45,446 nt of DNA from CAYYJS01 sp964472315. GTDB lineage: Bacteria > Verrucomicrobiota > Kiritimatiellia > UBA8416. The notes under the pieces were generated by a model. The model worked only from the letters and a program-made list of their open reading frames with translations. It did not search any database and was not told the origin of the DNA. Shown one piece after another: positions 25,937-33,800 of this stretch; within the stretch, counting starts at the first letter, position 1, and each line of letters starts with the position of its first letter. Both the position numbers and the translations under genes were made by a program. The stretch spans positions 1-45,446 of the forward strand of contig CAYYJS010000026.1 in NCBI GenBank assembly GCA_964472315.1, in the 5' to 3' direction.

Positions 25937-26539
25937 ATGAGTGAGAACCACCGCCGTTTCGAAGAACTGCCCGTCTGGCAGGACGCGCGCAAGCTTTGTC
26001 ACCAGGTGTACAGCGTCTGCAAGACACCCGCGTTTCGCGCCGACGCCGACCTTGTCAGCCAGATTCGCCGCGCCGCCGTCTCGGTCCTTTCGAACATCGC
26101 CGAAGGGATGGAGCGCGGCTCCAACGACGAACTCATCGCCTTCCTCTTCTACGCCAAAGGCAGCTCCGGCGAAGTGCGCGCCCAGATCTATGTCGCCGAG
26201 GACCAGCAGTATCTCGTCGCCGGCGACGCCAACGCGATCCGCGCCCGGGCCGAATCCATCTCCCGACAGCTCTCCGGGTGGATCAAGGCGCTGCAAGCCC
26301 CGGATGCGCCGCGCGGCCCCCGCTTCCATAAGGAGCCCGCCCGCGCGAATAGACGCTGGGAAGCGCTGAAGGATCGGTTCGTGATCCTTCCCAATGGGAG
26401 CTGGGTGGAAAGGGATGATGGAAAAGGGAAAACGGAAGATGGAGTAGATGATGGAAGAGGGAAGCCGGAAGATGGAATAGGGGATGGAAGAGGGAAGCCG
26501 GAAGATGGAATAGGGGATGGAAAAGGGAAGACGGAATAG
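25937..26539 (+). CDS. Four-helix bundle protein (23S rRNA IVP/Avd-like) with repeat tail
   Basis: The 200-residue product belongs to the four-helix bundle family named after 23S rRNA intervening-sequence proteins (PF05635). The pattern is clear in FEELPVWQDARKLCHQVYSV, LVSQIRRAAVSVLSNIAEGM and FLFYAKGSSGEVRAQIYVAE; these proteins form basic pentamers that can bind nucleic acids, as bAvd does in diversity-generating retroelements. The core ends near residue 145. The tail contains two exact copies of an 11-residue unit (DGRGKPEDGIG), and a partial third, encoded by a 33-bp tandem repeat that runs on past the stop; it was probably gained by repeat growth. AAGGAGCC precedes the ATG. It lies between the Cmr operon and the CARF nuclease. 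No reverse transcriptase is nearby, so a role in the CRISPR system is only suggested by position. Confidence 0.88.
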   Translation: MSENHRRFEELPVWQDARKLCHQVYSVCKTPAFRADADLVSQIRRAAVSVLSNIAEGMERGSNDELIAFLFYAKGSSGEVRAQIYVAEDQQYLVAGDANAIRARAESISRQLSGWIKALQAPDAPRGPRFHKEPARANRRWEALKDRFVILPNGSWVERDDGKGKTEDGVDDGRGKPEDGIGDGRGKPEDGIGDGKGKTE

Positions 26540-26572
26540 GTGATGGAACAGGGAAGACGGAAGATGGAAGAG
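26416..26572 (+). repeat. Polypurine tract with 33-bp tandem repeats
   Basis: A purine-rich tract made of GATGGAAGAGGGAAG-like units. Two exact 33-bp copies lie at 26450-26482 and 26483-26515, and a degenerate copy follows. It encodes the end of the four-helix bundle gene and continues beyond its stop. Confidence 0.9.
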
Positions 26573-26605
26573 GCAATCCCTAGAATCACCCACCCATGCG
26601 ATACC

Positions 26606-26665
26606 CCTTCCTTCCGTCTTCCATCTTCCGATCTTCCCTCTTCCATTTTTCGATCTTCCCTCGAC
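26606..26665 (+). repeat. Polypyrimidine low-complexity tract
   Basis: C/T-rich tract of CTTCC and GATCTTCCC units, partly complementary to the purine tract at 26416-26572, so a long imperfect hairpin could form in the RNA. It ends just before the CAAGGAGC ribosome site of the CARF nuclease gene. Confidence 0.8.
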
Positions 26666-26677
26666 AAGGAGCAGCCC

Positions 26678-27847
26678 ATGCCTGAGATCGCGTTGATTAA
26701 CCTGCTCAGCGAACAGACCATCCCAAACTATCTCGCAATCCGGGAGACTCGACCAAGCCGAGTTCTCGCCTTGGTCACCGACCAATACCGCAATCAACCT
26801 GAGCGATTCCAGTCTCTCTCGGGCATCCCTCACACCGCAATTCCCATCGCCCCCTACGATTTGCAGTGCACCACGCAGGCGTTGTACGCCGCCATCAACG
26901 CGCTGCCGGACAACTTCACGGTCCTCCTGAACTTCACCGGAGGCACCAAGGTCATGGCCGTCGCGTCCGTGCTGGCGGCCATGCAACCCCCTGCACGCCC
27001 GATGGCATTGCTCTATGTCAATACGGACAAAGGGTGCTGCGATCATTACCGTTGGGATCCCTCGGGATTGACGTTCACCGAGTCGCGTCCTTTTGGTTCC
27101 ACACTGTCGTTCCGCGATGTCGTCGAACTCGCGGGTGAGTCGATCCAGGCGGTGGGAGCGGATCACGCCGACGTATCGAGACGCAAGTCGCTGTCCGAAT
27201 GGATGTTCGCCAATCGCGGACACCTCGCGGCGCATTACGACGATTGTTTCGAAGGTTCCGGAAGATCGAGAAAGGTGCGACCACAGCACAAGTTTGTCGT
27301 CATGGATCGCGCCCGTACCGTCGCATCAATCGAGTGGATCGGCGCAAATCTGTGCGTGGCGCCTGCGGGAAAGAGAGCGTTTGTGCCCCAACTGCACAAC
27401 CCGGGCGCGTACGTCGCCGGCGGCTGGTGGGAGGAGTTCTGTCTGTTGCGCATGATCGAGGCGCGGAAATTCGATGAGGTTTTCGGCAATGTCGTGCTGC
27501 ATTTGGGCGCGGAGACGCGGATGCGACGGGCGCAGAACGGGCGCACGTTGGGTGCGAAGAACGAGATCGACATTGCGGTTGCCCACCATGGCCGCGCCGC
27601 GCTGATCGAATGCAAAGCCGGCGACTGGGACGCCGACCATCTCTACAAGTTGCATGCCATCACGAAGCATATCTGTGGAACATTCGGCGCGGCGTTTCTC
27701 GTCACGGCCAAGAATGGTGTCGTCCTGCGCCGGGAGGCCCCGGAACTGATGGAGAAGGCGGCGGACCTGGACATTCGGGTGGTCGCCGGCGATGAAGTCA
27801 AGAGCCTGCCGGGCATCGTTGCTCAGGCTATAAGGAGTTCCCCGTGA
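26678..27847 (+). CDS. CARF-domain PD-(D/E)XK nuclease, Card1/Can2-like
   Basis: The 389-residue product matches the Card1/Can2 (former DUF1887) architecture. The N-terminal CARF domain has the ligand loop NFTGGTKVMA (from residue 85). The C-terminal nuclease has GWWEEF (about 248-253), NEIDI with Asp298, and IECKAG with Glu311 and Lys313, giving the full D-x12-E-x-K active site. Studied members are activated by cyclic tetra-adenylate and degrade single-stranded DNA and RNA or nick DNA, causing dormancy during infection. The ATG at 26678 follows CAAGGAGC and begins the CARF fold. The stop overlaps the next CARF gene (GTGA). With intact Cmr2 cyclase upstream, it is very probably a working effector. 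Confidence 0.92.
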   Translation: MPEIALINLLSEQTIPNYLAIRETRPSRVLALVTDQYRNQPERFQSLSGIPHTAIPIAPYDLQCTTQALYAAINALPDNFTVLLNFTGGTKVMAVASVLAAMQPPARPMALLYVNTDKGCCDHYRWDPSGLTFTESRPFGSTLSFRDVVELAGESIQAVGADHADVSRRKSLSEWMFANRGHLAAHYDDCFEGSGRSRKVRPQHKFVVMDRARTVASIEWIGANLCVAPAGKRAFVPQLHNPGAYVAGGWWEEFCLLRMIEARKFDEVFGNVVLHLGAETRMRRAQNGRTLGAKNEIDIAVAHHGRAALIECKAGDWDADHLYKLHAITKHICGTFGAAFLVTAKNGVVLRREAPELMEKAADLDIRVVAGDEVKSLPGIVAQAIRSSP

Positions 27848-29133
27848 GCGACCATCTCCCCCCGCAATCCCTGCTTGTCAGCGTCGGCGGTTCGCCCGCC
27901 GCGATCGTGAAGAGCATCGAGCTGAATCGGCCCGGCGCGGTCATTTTCTTTGTTTCCCGCGGCAGTTACGGCTCCGTGACGCAGGACATCCTGCCGGCCG
28001 TGCTCAAGGCCGGCGGGCGCATTCCGCCGCACGAGATCGTGGTGACGCCCGACGAGCAGGATGTCGGCGCGAGCACGTTCGCGCTGCTGCACGACGTGCC
28101 GAACGCGCTGCGGAAGCTCGGGATCGAGGGCGCATGGCCGGAGATGATTGACTTTACCGGCGGCACGAAGCCCATGAGCGCGGCCCTCGTGTGGGCCGCC
28201 AGCCGCTTCCCGTGCACCTTTTCCTACATCGGCGGGGCCACCCCGGAGTCCCGCACCAAAGGCGGCCTGGGCATCGTGATCGACAGCAAGGAGAAATGTC
28301 TGCTGCACGAGAACCCCTGGAACGAGGTCGCCTACTACGAGATCCGGCAGGCCGTCGGCTTGTTCAACGGCGGCCAGTATGCCAATGCCGTCTCGGCGTT
28401 GGGCAACGTCCTCGATCGGGTGAACGAACCGCATCGGCGGCGTCTGCTCACGTTGGTCCACGGCCTTTGGCAAGGGTATGCCGCATGGGACGACTTCGAC
28501 CACGGTCGCGCCGTGCGGATGTTCGCCGCCAATGTGCGTCCGTTACAGGACGTCGCCGGGCGTGAAGATGCCTTGTGGCCAGGGTTGCAGGCGTTCGCCG
28601 AAACCGCCGCCGAGCAGTACACGATCTTGCAGGCCATTCCGACCAAGAACCCCGACGAACTGAACTGGGCGAAGATCCATGACTTGCTGGCCAATGCCCT
28701 TCGCCGCGCCCGGCTCGAACACAAGTACGACGATGCGACGGCCCGCTGCTATGCCGCCATCGAGAAGTACGGCCGGCACGCTCTGAAACTGCGCCACGGG
28801 ATCGACAATGCGAAGTGCCGCCCGGAGCAGTTGCCGGAAGCCCTGCATGCCGAATACGTGCGGCGCTATGCCGTCCCGGGCGGAACTCTGCGGTTCGGGC
28901 TGCAGGCGACGTACGGCGTGCTTGTCGTACTCGACGATCCGGCGGGCAAGCGCTTTGCCGCCTGCCGCGAGGAACTCGACAAGGTGCTGCCGTTGCGCAA
29001 CGCCTCCATCCTCGGTCACGGCGCGGCGCCCATCAAGCCGGATGGCTTCGATCGCCTGCTGGCGGTGGCGCTAACCCTTCTGGATACCGCGGAAGCATCG
29101 CTCACCACATTCCCGCGTTTTGCCGCCGACTGA
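27844..29133 (+). CDS. CARF-HEPN ribonuclease, TIGR02710 (Cas_Cas02710) type
   Basis: The 429-residue product has an N-terminal CARF domain (LLVSVGGSPAAIVKSIEL and DFTGGTKPMSAAL) and a C-terminal helical HEPN domain with RNASILGH (Arg385-x6-His392), the R-x4-6-H ribonuclease motif. This is the layout of TIGR02710/Csm6-Csx1-like proteins, which cut RNA nonspecifically when cyclic oligoadenylate binds the CARF domain. The GTG start overlaps the Card1-like stop and is preceded by AAGGAG, so the two effectors are made together. The middle region (about 150-330) is helical and Ala-rich. It is the second nuclease effector of the locus, and a polypyrimidine tract follows its stop. Confidence 0.9.
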   Translation: MSDHLPPQSLLVSVGGSPAAIVKSIELNRPGAVIFFVSRGSYGSVTQDILPAVLKAGGRIPPHEIVVTPDEQDVGASTFALLHDVPNALRKLGIEGAWPEMIDFTGGTKPMSAALVWAASRFPCTFSYIGGATPESRTKGGLGIVIDSKEKCLLHENPWNEVAYYEIRQAVGLFNGGQYANAVSALGNVLDRVNEPHRRRLLTLVHGLWQGYAAWDDFDHGRAVRMFAANVRPLQDVAGREDALWPGLQAFAETAAEQYTILQAIPTKNPDELNWAKIHDLLANALRRARLEHKYDDATARCYAAIEKYGRHALKLRHGIDNAKCRPEQLPEALHAEYVRRYAVPGGTLRFGLQATYGVLVVLDDPAGKRFAACREELDKVLPLRNASILGHGAAPIKPDGFDRLLAVALTLLDTAEASLTTFPRFAAD

Positions 29134-29140
29134 TCGCGAC

Positions 29141-29184
29141 ATCTTCCCTCTTCCTTTTCCCTCTTCCTTCATCCATCCCTTCCG
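29141..29184 (+). repeat. Polypyrimidine low-complexity tract
   Basis: CTTCC-rich tract of the same type as 25868-25922 and 26606-26665, between the CARF-HEPN gene and cas1. It marks the right end of the accessory-effector block. Confidence 0.75.
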
Positions 29185-29187
29185 CGG

Positions 29188-29208
29188 GACGTCGCGGGAC
29201 GTCACGGA
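29188..29208 (+). promoter_or_regulatory. Candidate operator: double GACGTC site before cas1
   Basis: GACGTC at 29188-29193 and 29198-29203, 10 bp apart, followed by ACGGA. It agrees with the site before cmr2 (18325-18345) at 19 of 21 positions, differing only in two bases between the palindromes. It lies 58 bases upstream of cas1. Confidence 0.4.
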
Positions 29209-29265
29209 ACACGCTCTCCCTCCCCGCCGCGTGCACACTGTTCCCGGCAAAGGAGGAACCGAGCG

Positions 29266-30294
29266 ATGCCGACACTGATTCTCAGCGGCGACTGCCTCAG
29301 CGTGAATGTGGAATCCGAACGGCTGAACATCGTGCGCGGCGAAACCGACGCCGACGGACGCCGCGAGCAGCAACGCTCGCAAGTGCCGTTGCACGACATC
29401 GACCGGGTTGTTGTCGTCGGCCGGCCGGCCATGACCATTCCCGTCCTGCAGCGACTCATGTTCGCCGGGATTCCGTGCTACTTCACCACCGCCACCAACC
29501 GGTGGATCGGCAGCCTGCAGCCGGACGGCAATAAGGACGCCGCCCGCCGCGTGCGCCAGTACCAGGTGGCTTCCGATTCGGCGCTGCGGTTGCGCCTGGC
29601 GCGCGGGCTCGTTTCCGCGAAGATTCGCAACAGCCGGCGCGTGTTGCAGCGCTTGGGCGCCAACCGCGTGGACTCGTACGCGCCGGAACAGAGAACCGCC
29701 TGCGACGAGCTCGAAAAGCTCGGCGACCGTGCGGAGCGCTGCGGCGAACTCGACGAACTGCGCGGCGTCGAGGGCCTCGCGGCGGCCCGTTACTTCGGCC
29801 GCCTCGGGGCCTTCTTCCCCGCCACCGCGCCGTTCGTCACCCGCACGCGGCGGCCACCGAAGGATGCGGCGAATGCGCTGCTCTCCTGGACATACACGAT
29901 CCTGCTGGGCGAGATCGACTGCGAGATTCGTTGCCGCGGCCTCGATCCGTGTCTCGGGTTCCTGCACGAGATCTCGCATGGCGCGCCGAGTCTGGCGCTT
30001 GACCTCCTGGAGCCGCTGCGCGCGCCGGTATGCGATCTGTTGAGCTTGAACCTGCTCAACCACGCCATCCTGACGGACGAGCATTTCGAGTATCGTGTCG
30101 AAGAGGGCGGCGTTTTCCTCAAGGAGGAGGCGCACAAGCCCTTCTTTCAGGGGTACGAGCGTGCGATGACGCGCAAGTTCACGCTGACGAAAGGGGCGCC
30201 GCACACGGATTTTCGGCGCATCATCGCCGATCAGGCGAGCGCCGTTTTACGGGCCATGAGCGGGGAAGAGGTCGAATTCTTCAGAATGCCATGA
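29266..30294 (+). CDS. cas1: CRISPR adaptation endonuclease Cas1
   Basis: The 342-residue integrase inserts new spacers together with Cas2. The metal-binding residues are present: Glu169 in RGVEGLAAARYF, His234 in CLGFLHEISHG and Glu249 in LDLLEPLRAPVCD. The N-terminal beta domain (PTLILSGDCLSVNVESERL) and the length are normal. It is not fused to a reverse transcriptase or to Cas4. AAAGGAGGA (29250-29258) precedes the ATG. The stop overlaps a possible upstream cas2 start (ATGA). The array lies just downstream. Confidence 0.97.
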   Translation: MPTLILSGDCLSVNVESERLNIVRGETDADGRREQQRSQVPLHDIDRVVVVGRPAMTIPVLQRLMFAGIPCYFTTATNRWIGSLQPDGNKDAARRVRQYQVASDSALRLRLARGLVSAKIRNSRRVLQRLGANRVDSYAPEQRTACDELEKLGDRAERCGELDELRGVEGLAAARYFGRLGAFFPATAPFVTRTRRPPKDAANALLSWTYTILLGEIDCEIRCRGLDPCLGFLHEISHGAPSLALDLLEPLRAPVCDLLSLNLLNHAILTDEHFEYRVEEGGVFLKEEAHKPFFQGYERAMTRKFTLTKGAPHTDFRRIIADQASAVLRAMSGEEVEFFRMP

Positions 30295-30398
30295 TCGAAA
30301 CGGGCGAGTACGACGGCACGGTGGTTAACGAGTTCACGCGGTACCGCATCGGCTACAGCGTCGGCGACGCCGATCCGGCGAAGGAGGTATATCGGCAC

Positions 30399-30674
30399 AT
30401 GCTCCATCTGGTGGCCTATGACATCAGCAGTCCCAAGCGCCTGCGTCGTGTCGCCAAGACCTGCGAGGACTTCGGCATACGCGTGGAATACAGCGTCTTC
30501 GAATGCGATCTGGCCGAAGACGACTTTCGGCGGCTCTGGAAGCGACTGGGGACCGTCATCGATGAAGACGAAGATTGCATCCTGGCGTACCGCATCTGCG
30601 GCGCCTGCGTCCAGCGGATCGAAAGCATGGGCAGCGTCGTGCGTCCGGGAGAGACGCTGTTCTACATGCCATAG
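30399..30674 (+). CDS. cas2: CRISPR adaptation protein Cas2
   Basis: The 91-residue ferredoxin-like dimer partner of Cas1 starts MLHLVAYDISSPKRLRRVAK, with the conserved Asp8, and contains RVEYSVFECDL, typical of Cas2. The ATG at 30399 was chosen because family similarity begins there and AAGGAGG lies at 30381-30387 (11-base spacing). The same frame is open upstream to an ATG at 30291 that overlaps the cas1 stop, which would add 36 unusual residues. The array leader follows directly. Confidence 0.93.
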   Translation: MLHLVAYDISSPKRLRRVAKTCEDFGIRVEYSVFECDLAEDDFRRLWKRLGTVIDEDEDCILAYRICGACVQRIESMGSVVRPGETLFYMP

Positions 30675-30899
30675 CGGTGAGGAATCGGAATTCAGGAATC
30701 AGGAGTTGTTCCGACAGGTTTCGGCGGCAGATAGAAACGCGGAAAAACCCCGGTCTGCCGCCGACAACGCATGCGACTTATGGAGAGCGACTTATGCAAA
30801 TCCAACCCCGCCAACCAGCCGCCAGAAGCGCCACCACACCCCCCTCCCGCCGAAACGCCCCCGCAACCCGCTTGCAGACAAGCACTTGAATATGCCACA
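30675..30899 (+). promoter_or_regulatory. CRISPR leader
   Basis: The 225 bases between cas2 and the first repeat form the leader, judged by the perfect repeats at this end, the repeat ending ATTGAGAC and the decay at the far end. It contains an 11-bp inverted repeat (TCGGCGGCAGA 30721-30731, its complement 30754-30764) and two direct copies of GCGACTTATG (30773-30782, 30787-30796). The end next to the first repeat is C-rich. A clear promoter is not seen. Confidence 0.75.
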
Positions 30900-33800
30900 G
30901 TCCCACCGGTGGAAGCAGCCGAAAGGCGATTGAGACTCCAGCGCCTCAGAATCGAACGATCGTGTGGTTAAACCCGCGTCCCACCGGTGGAAGCAGCCGA
31001 AAGGCGATTGAGACAACACGCGGCCACACCGCGCAACCCTGCACCGCATACTGCATTAGGTCCCACCGGTGGAAGCAGCCGAAAGGCGATTGAGACCGTA
31101 AGCATAAGTGATGTATTCATGGTGCCTCTTTCTTCCATGTCCCACCGGTGGAAGCAGCCGAAAGGCGATTGAGACCTCAGGACGGCCGGCCTCTTCGGGC
31201 GGTAAATCAGCAATCAAAGTCCCACCGGTGGAAGCAGCCGAAAGGCGATTGAGACCCGAGCTTCGAGGCAAGCGCCTCGACCATCTTCTGTCCCACCGGT
31301 GGAAGCAGCCGAAAGGCGATTGAGACGTGCGGACAGACCGATTGATCGCCTTCCACACCCACTTCGGGCAGTGTCCCACCGGTGGAAGCAGCCGAAAGGC
31401 GATTGAGACACCGCCCGAAGCAGTTCCGCCCTCTTCCCCTCCACCAGCATCCCGTCCCACCGGTGGAAGCAGCCGAAAGGCGATTGAGACAGGGCCTTGT
31501 GCTTGCTTGGGGTGTGCGGCCTGTTCTGTCCCACCGGTGGAAGCAGCCGAAAGGCGATTGAGACCAATGACGGCGCGGGCGGACGCGTTGCGCGCACCGA
31601 CGCCGTCCCACCGGTGGAAGCAGCCGAAAGGCGATTGAGACCGCGCCATGCACGTTTGCAAACTCACCATGCATTGTCATCTCGGTCCCACCGGTGGAAG
31701 CAGCCGAAAGGCGATTGAGACAGTTGTCACGAACGCGGTCAAGGCGCACGTTTTGGAGTCCCACCGGTGGAAGCAGCCGAAAGGCGATTGAGACCTCTAC
31801 CACGACATCGGCCGCTGCTCCGATAATGGCTTGCGTCCCACCGGTGGAAGCAGCCGAAAGGCGATTGAGACCCACGTTTCGGCGATGATCGCTTCGGCCG
31901 TGGCGCGGTGTCCCACCGGTGGAAGCAGCCGAAAGGCGATTGAGACCGTGCGGTCATAAGCGCCGCTCGTTCCCACGTGCGTCCATCGGATCATGTCCCA
32001 CCGGTGGAAGCAGCCGAAAGGCGATTGAGACCGGTTCACAAATCGCACGTTTGAGCCAACCGTCAACTTCGGTCCCACCGGTGGAAGCAGCCGAAAGGCG
32101 ATTGAGACCCTTGGGGCGATTGTCTCAGTAGCCATCGAATGTACCACGTTGAGTCCCACCGGTGGAAGCAGCCGAAAGGCGATTGAGACGCGACGGGCGC
32201 CGATGCGGGCAAGGGCTATGGATTGGCGGGGGGGTCCCACCGGTGGAAGCAGCCGAAAGGCGATTGAGACGCACTGAGCGGCCGTTCCTCATTAACGTGA
32301 ACGATCATGTTACTGTCCCACCGGTGGAAGCAGCCGAAAGGCGATTGAGACTTTAAGAGGGCCGGACCGTCTCATATGTCCGCAACCCGAAAAGGTGTCC
32401 CACCGGTGGAAGCAGCCGAAAGGCGATTGAGACCCGCCTCATATCTCGCCCGTCTCACCAGATCGGCCGACCAACCGTGCTGTCCCACCGGTGGAAGCAG
32501 CCGAAAGGCGATTGAGACCCGTCGTAATTGTGTGTTACGTAACGCACTCCTAGTTTCGGTCCCACCGGTGGAAGCAGCCGAAAGGCGATTGAGACAAAAC
32601 TGCACCGGCCTGTCCCATTCCAACCGCGGCGGGACTTCCAGTCCCACCGGTGGAAGCAGCCGAAAGGCGATTGAGACTCACCCTCTCCAGCGCCTTCCGC
32701 AGCCTCTCCACCCGTCCCACCGGTGGAAGCAGCCGAAAGGCGATTGAGACATTCACGTCCGCGATTGCCTGTTCTTCCGCTGTCATCTCTCCACGTCCCA
32801 CCGGTGGAAGCAGCCGAAAGGCGATTGAGACGCCGTTGTCCAGTCTCGCAACTTTCTCACGTTTACCTCCTAGTATGGTCCCACCGGTGGAAGCAGCCGA
32901 AAGGCGATTGAGACGGCTGTGCAAGTGGGGTAGCAGTCCCATTCCGAATTGGCGAAGTCCCACCGGTGGAAGCAGCCGAAAGGCGATTGAGACGTCATAG
33001 GCTGGATAAGCCCACGCCTGTACTGATACAGCATCTCCTCCGTCCCACCGGTGGAAGCAGCCGAAAGGCGATTGAGACTCCAAACAGGACGTTTTGCCCT
33101 GCTTGTTCTTGCCGCCGATTTTGGGTCCCACCGGTGGAAGCAGCCGAAAGGCGATTGAGACCCGTGCGGTCATATGCGCCGCTTGTTCCCGTGTGCGTCC
33201 ATCGGAGTCCCACCGGTGGAAGCAGCCGAAAGGCGATTGAGACTCCTCGGGCGGTTCGACGCCCTCGGCCAACAGGCTCGCGGTGTGTCCCACCGGTGGA
33301 AGCAGCCGAAAGGCGATTGAGACGCATGCGCCACACCGACCGGAAGGCGCGCCCATACGATCTGTCCCACCGGTGGAAGCAGCCGAAAGGCGATTGAGAC
33401 TGGACTGTGCGCGCGTCCTTCGTTTTCAGGTCGGTGTCCCACCGGTGGAAGCAGCCGAAAGGCGATTGAGACTGCCCAGGTCGATTACCGCGTAGCATAC
33501 CGCCTCGTACGTGTCCCACCGGTGGAAGCAGCCGAAAGGCGATTGAGACCACGTTCCGCAAATCTGTAGCTCGTCGCACATCGGTCAGCGTCCCACCGGT
33601 GGAAGCAGCCGAAAGGCGATTGAGACCGGCCGCATGCTCGCGGCATACCTGGACTGTGCGCGCGGTCCCACCGGTGGAAGCAGCCGAAAGGCGATTGAGA
33701 CGGGCGCGCCGCGTAGGTGTCAGGCGTTTCACTCATGGCATGTCCCACCGGTGGAAGCAGCCGAAAGGCGATTGAGACGCCATGTGCAACTGCGGCACGC

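Noticed and set aside
25937..26539. Diversity-generating retroelement, because of the Avd-like four-helix protein
   Set aside because: No reverse transcriptase and no template/variable repeat pair is visible in the window.
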